Shown piece by piece: positions 57,223 through 64,000 of a stretch of DNA of 64,000 nucleotides (its first letter is position 1; each line of letters begins with the position of its first letter). Position numbers and translations under genes: made by a program. The stretch is from Rhizobium herbae. Its GTDB lineage: Bacteria; Pseudomonadota; Alphaproteobacteria; Rhizobiales; Rhizobiaceae. A model generated the notes under the pieces. It was not told the origin of the DNA. It did not search any database and saw nothing but the letters and a program-made list of their open reading frames with translations. The DNA is taken from the NCBI RefSeq assembly GCF_017873135.1, contig NZ_JAGGJV010000003.1, positions 186,001 through 250,000 of the forward strand, in the 5' to 3' direction.

Positions 57223-58143
57223 ATGAACACTACGGTCGAATTCGCAAGGATGAACGGGCTTGGCAACAAGATCCTGGTCGTCGACATGCGCGGCCGCAAG
57301 GACAAGGTGACGCCGGAAGCGGCCATAGCGCTGAATGCGCATCCGGATACCCAGTTCGACCAGATCATGGCGATCCACGATCCAAAGGCCGAGGGCACCG
57401 ACGCCTGGATCGACATCCTCAATTCCGATGGCTCCAAGGCACAGGCCTGCGGCAACGGCACGCGCTGCGTCGTCCAGGCGCTGGCGGCCGAAACGGGCCG
57501 CAAGGTCTTCACCTTCCAGACCGTGGCCGGCATCCTCAATGCGCAGGAACATGCGGATGGAACCATCTCCGTCGACATGGGCAAGCCGGTTTTCGAATGG
57601 GACAAGATCCCGCTGTCGGAAGAATTCTACGACACCAGCCGCATCGAGCTGCAGATCGGCCCGATCGACGATCCGATCCTGCATTCCCCCTCGGTGATGT
57701 CGATGGGCAATCCGCATGCGATCTTCTGGGTCGACCGCGACGTCATGTCGTTCGATCTCGAACGCTTCGGCCCGCTGCTCGAAAACCACCCGATGTTTCC
57801 CGAGCGCGCCAATATCACCCTGGCCCAGGTCACCTCGCCCTCCTCGGTCACGACGCGGACCTGGGAGCGCGGTGCCGGGCTGACGCTTGCCTGCGGTTCC
57901 GCCGCCTGTTCCGCCGCCGTCTCGGCCGCCCGCACCGGCAAGACCGGCCGCACCGTGGCAATCAGGGTTGCCAGCGCCACGCCACCCGGCATTCTCACCA
58001 TCGAATGGCGGACAAGCGACGATCACGTCGTCATGACCGGCCCTGCCGAATGGGAATGGTCCGGCAGCGTCGATCCCGCAACCGGTCTCTGGTCGCGCGA
58101 ACAGGAACCGGAAGCCCAGCACACGGGAAGCGCCGCGCTTTGA
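57223..58143 (+). CDS. dapF: diaminopimelate epimerase
   Basis: The 306-residue protein starts [20 protein letters not shown]. Its two catalytic cysteines lie in ACGNGTRC and ACGSAACSA, each in the family context. It converts LL- to meso-diaminopimelate for lysine and peptidoglycan. ATG 57214 is an alternative start. Its stop overlaps the mtaB start, so the two are coupled. The frame upstream runs through family C and is rejected. Confidence 0.94.
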   Translation: MNTTVEFARMNGLGNKILVVDMRGRKDKVTPEAAIALNAHPDTQFDQIMAIHDPKAEGTDAWIDILNSDGSKAQACGNGTRCVVQALAAETGRKVFTFQTVAGILNAQEHADGTISVDMGKPVFEWDKIPLSEEFYDTSRIELQIGPIDDPILHSPSVMSMGNPHAIFWVDRDVMSFDLERFGPLLENHPMFPERANITLAQVTSPSSVTTRTWERGAGLTLACGSAACSAAVSAARTGKTGRTVAIRVASATPPGILTIEWRTSDDHVVMTGPAEWEWSGSVDPATGLWSREQEPEAQHTGSAAL

Positions 58144-59414
58144 GCGGCGTCGACGTCATAACCTTCGGCTGTCGCCTCAACACCTACGAATCCGAAGTGA
58201 TGCGCGCGCAGGCCGAGAAGGCGGGGCTGAACAACGCCATCCTCGTCAACACCTGCGCCGTCACGGCTGAGGCCGTGCGCCAGGCCCGCCAGGCGATCCG
58301 CCGCGCCCGCCGCGAAAACCCGCATGCCCGCATCATCGTCACCGGCTGCGCGGCCCAGACCGAAAAGCAGACCTTCGCCGACATGCCCGAGGTCGATGCC
58401 GTGCTGGGCAACGAGGAGAAGCTGAAAAGCGCCTCCTACCGGTCGCTGCCCGATTTCGGCATCTCGGCGGAAGAAAAGCTGCGCGTCAACGACATCATGA
58501 GCGTCCGCGAGACCGCACCGCAGATGGTCCGGCTGATCGAGGGCCATGTGCGCGCCTTCATCCAGGTGCAGAACGGCTGCGACCACCGCTGCACCTTCTG
58601 CATCATCCCCTATGGCCGCGGCAATTCGCGCTCGGTGCCGATGGGCGCCGTCGTCGATCAGGCGCGAAAACTGACTGAGGGCGGCTACCGCGAGATCGTG
58701 CTCACCGGCGTCGATGCGACGAGCTATGGCGCCGACCTGCCGGGAACGCCGAGCCTCGGCCTTCTGGCGAAAACACTGCTCAAGCAGGTGCCCGATATCC
58801 TGCGCCTGCGCCTCTCCTCGATCGACAGCATCGAGGCCGACAACCATCTGATGGACCTGATTGCCGGTGAGCCGCGCTTCATGCCGCACCTGCACCTGTC
58901 GCTGCAGCATGGCGACGACATGATCCTCAAGCGAATGAAGCGCCGGCATTCCCGCGCCGACGCGCTGCGTTTCATCGAAGACGTGCGCCGCCTGCGGCCG
59001 GAAACGAGCTTCGGCGCCGACATGATCGCCGGTTTCCCGACCGAGACCGAAGAGATGTTCGGCAATGCAATGAGCCTTGCCGAAGAGGCCGGCATTGCCC
59101 ACCTGCACGTCTTCCCCTATTCGCCGCGCGAGGGAACGCCCGCCGCCCGCATGCCGCAGATCGACCGTGCCCTGGTGAAGGAACGCGCCGCCCGGCTGCG
59201 CGCCACTGGACATCAGCTGCATCAGGCCCATCTTGACAGCATGATCGGAACGCAGCAAAGCCTGCTCGTCGAGAACAACGGCCTGGCGCATACCGAAAAT
59301 TTCACGCTTGCCGCTGTCCCCGGCCTCAAAGCCCGCGATATGGTTCAGGTAACGATCACCGGCCACAACGGCAAGCATCTCGACATGCAATTGATGGCCG
59401 CCGACGCGGCCTGA
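58140..59414 (+). CDS. mtaB: tRNA t6A37 methylthiotransferase
   Basis: The 424-residue radical-SAM protein has the N-terminal MTTase domain ([26 protein letters not shown]; three Cys), the radical-SAM cluster [16 protein letters not shown], and a C-terminal TRAM-like region. It adds methylthio to t6A37 of tRNA, acting after TsaD. The start is TTG at 58140, overlapping the dapF stop, because later starts would remove the first cluster cysteine. GGGAAG lies upstream. Confidence 0.92.
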   Translation: MSGVDVITFGCRLNTYESEVMRAQAEKAGLNNAILVNTCAVTAEAVRQARQAIRRARRENPHARIIVTGCAAQTEKQTFADMPEVDAVLGNEEKLKSASYRSLPDFGISAEEKLRVNDIMSVRETAPQMVRLIEGHVRAFIQVQNGCDHRCTFCIIPYGRGNSRSVPMGAVVDQARKLTEGGYREIVLTGVDATSYGADLPGTPSLGLLAKTLLKQVPDILRLRLSSIDSIEADNHLMDLIAGEPRFMPHLHLSLQHGDDMILKRMKRRHSRADALRFIEDVRRLRPETSFGADMIAGFPTETEEMFGNAMSLAEEAGIAHLHVFPYSPREGTPAARMPQIDRALVKERAARLRATGHQLHQAHLDSMIGTQQSLLVENNGLAHTENFTLAAVPGLKARDMVQVTITGHNGKHLDMQLMAADAA

Positions 59415-59430
59415 GTTTTACGGATACCCA

Positions 59431-61101
59431 ATGGCGCTCAGCTTTCTGAAAAAGGTCTTCACGTTCGGCAAAGACAAGCCGGTGGAAGGCGAGCCTGCCG
59501 CAGCGCCCGCGGTCGACGCGGTCATGGACCAGGCGGAAGCGACGTTCAGCCCCGAGGAAACCCGGGCGATCGAAGCCGAGCTGGAGCCGCATTCGCGCAC
59601 CGAAGACCTGCCTGTCGCGCCCGACCCGGTTCTGCCGCAGGAAATGGACACCGCCGGCGGTCCGTCCGCAGATGAGGTTGATGCGCCCGCGTTGGAGGCT
59701 GAGGAGGATGCCGCGCTTCTCCCGCCAACCGAACAGATCGGCGATCTCGGCCTGATCCCGTTGTCCCTGCTGGAGGCGGAAGCTGAAGCGTCCGAGGGTG
59801 AGGAAAGTGCGACACCCCCCTCTGTCCTTTCAGGACATCTCCCCCACAAGGGGGGAGATCATAAGGAGGCTGACGTCCCTTCAACGCAAACTGACGCGAT
59901 TGACGAATCGCAGGCGCTTTCCGCAAGCCCAATCTCCCCCCCTGTGGGGGAGATGTCGGCGCAGCCGACAGAGGGGGGTAAACTTTCCGCGCTCTCGGAA
60001 ACCGATGACCTCAACGAAAGCGCGACGCCAGCGATCTCCCCCCTTGAGGGGGAGATGCCCGACAGGGCAGAGGGGGGTGAAGCCTCCCCGACCGCTGAGC
60101 CACCGGCAGCAGCACCCATCCTCCCCAAGGGCTTCGCCACCGGCCGCACCCCCGAGCCCGAACCGGAAGCCCCGAAGCAGAAGCTCACCTGGTTCCAGCG
60201 GCTGCGCCAGGGCCTTGCCCGCACGTCGTCGCAACTCACCGGCCAGATCACCGCGCTGTTCACCAAGCGCAAGCTGGACGACGAGACGCTTCAGGACCTG
60301 GAAGACCTCTTGATCCAGGCCGATCTCGGCGTCGAGACGGCGCTGCGCGTCACCGACACGCTGGCCTCCGAGCGCTACGGCAAGGACGTCACCGGTGAGG
60401 ACGTCAGCCGCATCATGGCAGCCGAGATCACCAGGGTGCTGGCCCCCGTCGCCAGACCGCTGCAGCTCGACCTCTCCCACAAGCCGCATGTCATCCTCGT
60501 CGTCGGCGTCAACGGCACCGGCAAGACCACCACCATCGGCAAGCTCGCGGCCAAGCTTTCCGGCGCCGGCCTCAAGGTCATGCTCGCCGCCGGCGACACG
60601 TTCCGGGCCGCCGCCATCGAACAGCTGAAGATCTGGGCCGAGCGCACCAAGTCCGACATCGTCTCCTCGAAACTCGGGGCGGATGCTGCGGGCCTTGCCT
60701 ATGAGGCTTTCGAGCAAGCGAAACTGAAGAAGAGCGACGTGCTGATCATCGACACCGCCGGCCGCCTGCAGAACAAGGCCGAGCTGATGGCGGAACTCGA
60801 AAAGATCGTCCGCGTGCTGGGCAAGCTCGATCCCGACGCGCCGCACACGGTTCTCCAGACGCTCGACGCCACCACCGGCCAGAATGCGCTGAACCAGGTC
60901 GAGATTTTCCGCAATGTCGCCGGCGTCAACGGCCTGATCATGACCAAGCTCGACGGCACGGCGCGCGGCGGCATCCTCGTCGCCATCTCCGCCAAGCACA
61001 AGCTGCCGGTCTATTTCATCGGCGTCGGCGAAGGCGTCGACGATCTCGAACCCTTCGAGGCCAAGGATTTTGCCGAGGCAATTGCGGGAATTCCCCATTG
61101 A
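59431..61101 (+). CDS. ftsY: signal recognition particle receptor FtsY
   Basis: The 556-residue protein has a C-terminal NG domain (about 256-556): GVNGTGKTTTIGKLA (P loop), AAGDTFRAAAIEQL, VLIIDTAGRLQ and TKLDGTARGG. It docks ribosomes to the membrane with SRP. The acidic N-terminal A domain is long, and residues about 128-218 are encoded by a family B element and a half copy, giving SATPPSVLSGHLPHKGGD and SPISPPVGEMSAQPTEGG. The frame stays open through them. It follows mtaB by 16 bases. Confidence 0.95.
   Translation: MALSFLKKVFTFGKDKPVEGEPAAAPAVDAVMDQAEATFSPEETRAIEAELEPHSRTEDLPVAPDPVLPQEMDTAGGPSADEVDAPALEAEEDAALLPPTEQIGDLGLIPLSLLEAEAEASEGEESATPPSVLSGHLPHKGGDHKEADVPSTQTDAIDESQALSASPISPPVGEMSAQPTEGGKLSALSETDDLNESATPAISPLEGEMPDRAEGGEASPTAEPPAAAPILPKGFATGRTPEPEPEAPKQKLTWFQRLRQGLARTSSQLTGQITALFTKRKLDDETLQDLEDLLIQADLGVETALRVTDTLASERYGKDVTGEDVSRIMAAEITRVLAPVARPLQLDLSHKPHVILVVGVNGTGKTTTIGKLAAKLSGAGLKVMLAAGDTFRAAAIEQLKIWAERTKSDIVSSKLGADAAGLAYEAFEQAKLKKSDVLIIDTAGRLQNKAELMAELEKIVRVLGKLDPDAPHTVLQTLDATTGQNALNQVEIFRNVAGVNGLIMTKLDGTARGGILVAISAKHKLPVYFIGVGEGVDDLEPFEAKDFAEAIAGIPH
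59802..59988. repeat. palindromic element family B, copy 4 (inside ftsY)
   Basis: The core 59814-59979 has ACCCCCCTCTGTC and GACAGAGGGGGGTA ends, and ATCTCCCCC hairpins as in copies 1 and 2. Locus-specific arms are GGAAAGT (59802-59808) and ACTTTCC (59982-59988). It is translated in the ftsY frame. Confidence 0.88.
60033..60077. repeat. half copy of family B (inside ftsY)
   Basis: ATCTCCCCCCTTGAGGGGG is followed by AGATGCCCGACAGGGCAGAG and ends GGGGGG. It matches only the right half of family B and encodes SPLEGEMPDRAEGG. Confidence 0.8.
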
Positions 61102-61178
61102 CCCGGATATCATTTTGCCTTTTTGCTGATGTTATAGGGTTGCAAATGAACGGCTTCGACGCGGCCTTCCATTTTCTC

Positions 61179-61295
61179 CGTCATCCTCGCCCTTGTGGCG
61201 GGGATCCAGCAGCGGCGCGTCCGCGCCGCTGAAGAGCTCTTTCACGCGGCAGACGCCGCGTGACTGGATTCCTGTGACAAGCACAGGAATGACGG
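61179..61295. repeat. palindromic element family D
   Basis: CGTCATCCTCGCCCTTGTGG ... GGATCCA at the left and TGGATTCCTGTGACAAGCAC ... AATGACGG at the right form an inverted repeat with internal hairpins. This type is widespread in rhizobial genomes. It lies in the 263-base gap between ftsY and yciB. Confidence 0.82.
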
Positions 61296-61364
61296 CGTGG
61301 GAACTGTCCACGCCCGCCGGACGTGTAATATTATCGCTCCATCGAGCACTTTAAGGACGCCACC

Positions 61365-61997
61365 ATGTCATCGATCGAGGCGGTCAAGCCGCGCAAGGAA
61401 ATCAGCCCGCTCCTGAAAATGGTGCTGGAGCTCGGACCGCTGGTGGTCTTCTTCTTCGCCAATTCGCGCGGCGAGTGGCTGGCGCGGGAATTTCCGGCGC
61501 TGACCGAGCTGGGTGGCCCGATCTTCATCGCCACCGGCCTGTTCATGGCGGCAACCGCCATCGCACTGACGGCGTCCTGGCTGCTCACGCGGACGCTGCC
61601 GATGATGCCGCTGATCTCCGGCGTCGTCGTCTTCGTCATGGGCGCATTTACGCTCTATCTGCAGAACGACACGTTCATCAAGATCAAGCCGACCATCATC
61701 AATTCGCTGTTCGGTCTCATCCTGCTCGGCGGCCTGCTGTTCGGAAAGTCGCTGCTCGGCTACGTCTTCCACACCGCCTTCAAGCTCGACGAGACCGGCT
61801 GGCGCAAGCTGACCATCCGCTGGGGCATCTTCTTCCTGTTCCTCGCAGTGCTGAACGAGATCGTCTGGCGCAATTTCTCGACTGATTTCTGGGTCGCCTT
61901 CAAGGTCTGGGGCACCATGCCGATCACCGTGCTGTTCACCCTGTCGCAGATGCCCGTCATCATGAAGCATTCGCTGGAACAGGATACGCCCGCGTGA
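61365..61997 (+). CDS. yciB: septation protein A / inner membrane protein YciB
   Basis: The 210-residue protein has about five TM helices and the family motifs [47 protein letters not shown] and [20 protein letters not shown]. YciB acts in envelope biogenesis and septation. Its stop overlaps the GTG of the DUF2585 gene (GTGA). A family D repeat precedes it. Confidence 0.9.
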   Translation: MSSIEAVKPRKEISPLLKMVLELGPLVVFFFANSRGEWLAREFPALTELGGPIFIATGLFMAATAIALTASWLLTRTLPMMPLISGVVVFVMGAFTLYLQNDTFIKIKPTIINSLFGLILLGGLLFGKSLLGYVFHTAFKLDETGWRKLTIRWGIFFLFLAVLNEIVWRNFSTDFWVAFKVWGTMPITVLFTLSQMPVIMKHSLEQDTPA

Positions 61998-62584
61998 CCA
62001 TGCTGGTTCCGGCGGAAAGCCGCACACCCCGCGCCGCCATCTGGCTTCTCGCCTGCGCCGCCGTCCTCATCCTGCAGGTCGTCGTCGAATACTGGGCCGG
62101 CCGCACGCCGATCTGCACCTGCGGCTACATCAAGCTGTTCGAGCCCGTTGCCAACGGTCCGGGCAATTCGCAGCACCTGGCCGACTGGTACACGCCGTCG
62201 CACATCATCCACGGCTTCCTGTTCTATGGCCTCGCCCATCTGACATTGCGCCGCAAGCCGCTGGCGGCAAAATTGCTTTTGGCGCTCGTCATCGAATCCG
62301 GTTGGGAAATCCTCGAGAATTCTCCGATCATCATCGACCGCTACCGCACGGCGACGATCTCGCTCGACTATTACGGCGACAGCATCCTGAACTCGGCGAT
62401 GGACACGATCTTCATGGCGCTCGGCTTCTTTTTCGCCTGGCGCGCGCCTGTTGCCGTCACCGTCGCCATTGCGATCTTCTTCGAGATTTTCACCGGCTGG
62501 CTGATCCGTGATAATCTGACCTTGAACGTGCTGATGCTGGTCTATCCGCTGGAGGCGGTGAAGGCTTGGCAGGGTGGTCTTTGA
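61994..62584 (+). CDS. DUF2585-type membrane protein
   Basis: The 196-residue protein has about five hydrophobic segments and the family pattern [55 protein letters not shown] and [15 protein letters not shown]. Conserved Cys, His and Glu suggest an enzymatic or metal-binding site in the membrane, but no function is established. The start is GTG, four bases overlapping yciB, so translation is coupled. Confidence 0.85.
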   Translation: MTMLVPAESRTPRAAIWLLACAAVLILQVVVEYWAGRTPICTCGYIKLFEPVANGPGNSQHLADWYTPSHIIHGFLFYGLAHLTLRRKPLAAKLLLALVIESGWEILENSPIIIDRYRTATISLDYYGDSILNSAMDTIFMALGFFFAWRAPVAVTVAIAIFFEIFTGWLIRDNLTLNVLMLVYPLEAVKAWQGGL

Positions 62585-62597
62585 CAAGGAAGCGGTT

Positions 62598-62729
62598 CCC
62601 TCTTCTCCCCGGCGGGGAGAAGTGCCGAGCGACTGCGAGGCGATGAGGGGGTCTTTCCGCGAGTTCAAAATTTGCCGCCCCCTCATCCGGCGCTTCGCGC
62701 CACCTTCTCCCCGATGGGGAGAAGAGGGA
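62598..62729. repeat. palindromic element family A, copy 4
   Basis: CCCTCTTCTCCCCGGCGGGG and GGGGAGAAGAGGG ends with GCGATGAGGGG and CCCCTCATCCGG blocks. It fills the gap between the convergent DUF2585 and ccmG genes and could act as a bidirectional hairpin. Confidence 0.86.
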
Positions 62730-62743
62730 GTAGGTCGAAACGC

Positions 62744-63349
62744 CTACTTCGCCACAGCCTTTTCGATCGCCGGAAAGAGCCCGTCCTTCAGGCTGCGCTC
62801 GTCGAACGGCCCGACGCGCTTGTAGACGATCGTCCCCGACGCATCGACCAGATAGGACTCCGGAATCCCATACACGCCCCAGTCGATCGCCGACTTGCCA
62901 CGCGGATCGACGCCAATGGCTGAAAACGGGTTGCCGAGTTCACCGAGGAACCGCAGCGCGTTGTCGGTCTGGTCCTTGTAGTTGATGCCGACCACTGTGA
63001 GCCGCGGGTCCTTGGCAAGTTCGAGGATGATCGGGTTTTCCTCGCGGCAGGGCACGCACCAGGATGCCCAGACATTGACCAGCGTCAGCTTGCCCTTGAT
63101 GACAGCGTCGGTCAGCGCCGGCATGGCGGCGCCCTTGAACGTCGCGCCTTCGAGCGGCGGCATGGCAAGCGCCGGCGCCTCGGTGCCGATCAGCGCGGAG
63201 GGAATTTCGCTGATATCACGGCCGGAATCGAGCTGGCTCCAGAAGATTGCCGCAAGCCCGGCGAAGATCACCAGGGGCAAGGCGGCAAAGACGATGCGCA
63301 TCTTGCCCGGCCGGCTGCTGCCGGGCTCGACGGGGATCTCGGCGTTCAT
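62744..63349 (-). CDS. ccmG: thiol:disulfide interchange protein CcmG/DsbE
   Basis: The 201-residue protein has one N-terminal TM anchor ([18 protein letters not shown]), then a thioredoxin domain with the redox pair Cys98-Cys101 in WCVPC and the CcmG-type [12 protein letters not shown] with the cis-Pro. It keeps apocytochrome c cysteines reduced in the periplasm. Its ATG overlaps the ccmD stop. Confidence 0.93.
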   Translation of the reverse strand: MNAEIPVEPGSSRPGKMRIVFAALPLVIFAGLAAIFWSQLDSGRDISEIPSALIGTEAPALAMPPLEGATFKGAAMPALTDAVIKGKLTLVNVWASWCVPCREENPIILELAKDPRLTVVGINYKDQTDNALRFLGELGNPFSAIGVDPRGKSAIDWGVYGIPESYLVDASGTIVYKRVGPFDERSLKDGLFPAIEKAVAK

Positions 63350-63516
63350 TGTGTCTCTCCTGCCTGCGCCGAGCGGCGGCGGATGCCGGCCGCGTCCAGC
63401 GCCTGCAGTTCGCGACGGCGGGCGCGTCCGTCCGTCCAGACCCAGAGAATGAGGGCGACCACGGTCAGCGCGGCGATACCATAGCTTGCGACGACATAGG
63501 CAGTGTGGCTCATCAT
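63346..63516 (-). CDS. ccmD: heme exporter protein CcmD
   Basis: A 56-residue frame, [20 protein letters not shown], with one TM helix followed by a basic RARRRELQ segment, is the CcmD pattern. It helps release heme-loaded CcmE from CcmABC. It starts 4 bases after ccmC with GGGAGG upstream (ATG 63513 is an alternative) and its TGA overlaps the ccmG ATG. Confidence 0.88.
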   Translation of the reverse strand: MMSHTAYVVASYGIAALTVVALILWVWTDGRARRRELQALDAAGIRRRSAQAGETQ

Positions 63517-63520
63517 CGTC

Positions 63521-64000
63521 TCACACCTCCCGGCCGGCGCTGCGGGCCGCCTGGCGGCGCATCGATGTCACCCGGCGGCGCCAGATCTCGTTGCGCATCG
63601 CAGCGATATGCAGGGTGAAGAACAGAAGCGTGAAGGCAACCGCCATCACCAGCAGCGGCCGCAGGAACTCCGGATCGATCGCCGAACCGCCGAGCCTGAG
63701 CACGCTTGCCGGCTGGTGCAGCGTGTTCCACCATTCGACCGAGAACTTGATGATCGGGATATTGACGAAGCCGACGAGGATCAGAACGGCGGAAACCTTG
63801 GCTGCCTTGCCGGGCTCGTCCATCGCCCGGTTGAGCGCGATCAGCCCGAGATACATCAGGAACAGCACGAAGACCGAGGTCAGCCGCGCATCCCAGACCC
63901 ACCAGGTGCCCCACATCGGCTTGCCCCAGAGCGAACCGGTGACCAGCGCCAGAAAGGTGAAGCCGGCGCCGATCGGCGCCGCGGCCCGGGCGGCCACATC
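63521..64000 (-). CDS. ccmC: heme transporter CcmC (5' end outside window)
   Basis: The visible 159 codons cover the C-terminal part of CcmC: the tryptophan-rich [18 protein letters not shown] heme-binding signature of the WWD-domain family, conserved His in [10 protein letters not shown], and TM segments. It presents heme to CcmE in the periplasm. The frame is open to the right edge; the N-terminal part and start codon lie beyond it. It is coupled to ccmD. Confidence 0.93.
   Translation of the reverse strand, partial: DVAARAAAPIGAGFTFLALVTGSLWGKPMWGTWWVWDARLTSVFVLFLMYLGLIALNRAMDEPGKAAKVSAVLILVGFVNIPIIKFSVEWWNTLHQPASVLRLGGSAIDPEFLRPLLVMAVAFTLLFFTLHIAAMRNEIWRRRVTSMRRQAARSAGREV

Overview
The window is about 62% G+C chromosome from an alphaproteobacterium, most likely a member of the Rhizobiaceae (Rhizobium, Agrobacterium or a close relative). 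The evidence is the order sdhCDAB, mdh, sucCD, sucAB, lpdA; an RpoH2-type sigma factor with an EcfG/RpoE2-like promoter; a short FtsZ2 without a C-terminal tail; an Omp19-type lipoprotein; a Mic60-like protein next to hemY; and several families of small palindromic repeats. No tRNA, rRNA, IS element or CRISPR array was found. Calls rest on reading translated sequence and motifs; no database search was run.

Layout. 1-2359: a large N6-adenine DNA methyltransferase gene that runs off the left edge. 2528-7399: an ABC-F ATPase (uup), thiamine pyrophosphokinase, and a MarR regulator divergent from a 14-TM drug exporter. 7713-9322: a VOC protein, and a tautomerase divergent from a TetR regulator. 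9573-13315: a TPP riboswitch followed by thiBPQ. 13603-19136: an M48 lipoprotein protease, a LacI-type regulator with three operators and a 61-residue gene, rpoH2, an acetyltransferase and a periplasmic protein. 19289-22581: ppa, yggT, an MFS exporter. 21838-27831 on the minus strand: hemC-hemD-mic60-like-hemY-terB-like-amidotransferase. 27908-32174: tsaD-gpsA-yciI-EVE, a methyltransferase and a basic secreted protein. 32478-51721: the TCA-cycle block. 51810-56255: a DUF2867-type protein, a CHASE3 cyclase, ftsZ2 and an agmatinase-type ureohydrolase. 57223-62584: dapF, mtaB, ftsY, yciB and a DUF2585 protein. 62744-64000: ccmG, ccmD and ccmC (cut by the right edge).

How the genes work together. 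Succinate dehydrogenase, malate dehydrogenase, succinyl-CoA synthetase and the three 2-oxoglutarate dehydrogenase components are nearly contiguous. They carry inserted small genes: a CPCC protein and a DUF3052 protein between sdhA and sdhB, a DUF1579-like protein between sucC and sucD, and four genes between sucB and lpdA. Thiamine uptake (thiBPQ) and pyrophosphorylation (thiN) would supply the cofactor of SucA. Heme synthesis (hemC, hemD, hemY) and cytochrome c maturation (ccm) serve respiration.

The most unusual feature is the set of palindromic elements, called families A to D here. Family B copies carry locus-specific inverted arms outside a shared core. One full B copy plus a half copy lies in frame inside ftsY and adds about 90 residues to its N-terminal region. 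I found no clearly new multi-gene system. The best candidates for follow-up are the coding B element, the three-operator LacI/61-residue locus, and the extra small genes in the sdh and suc operons.
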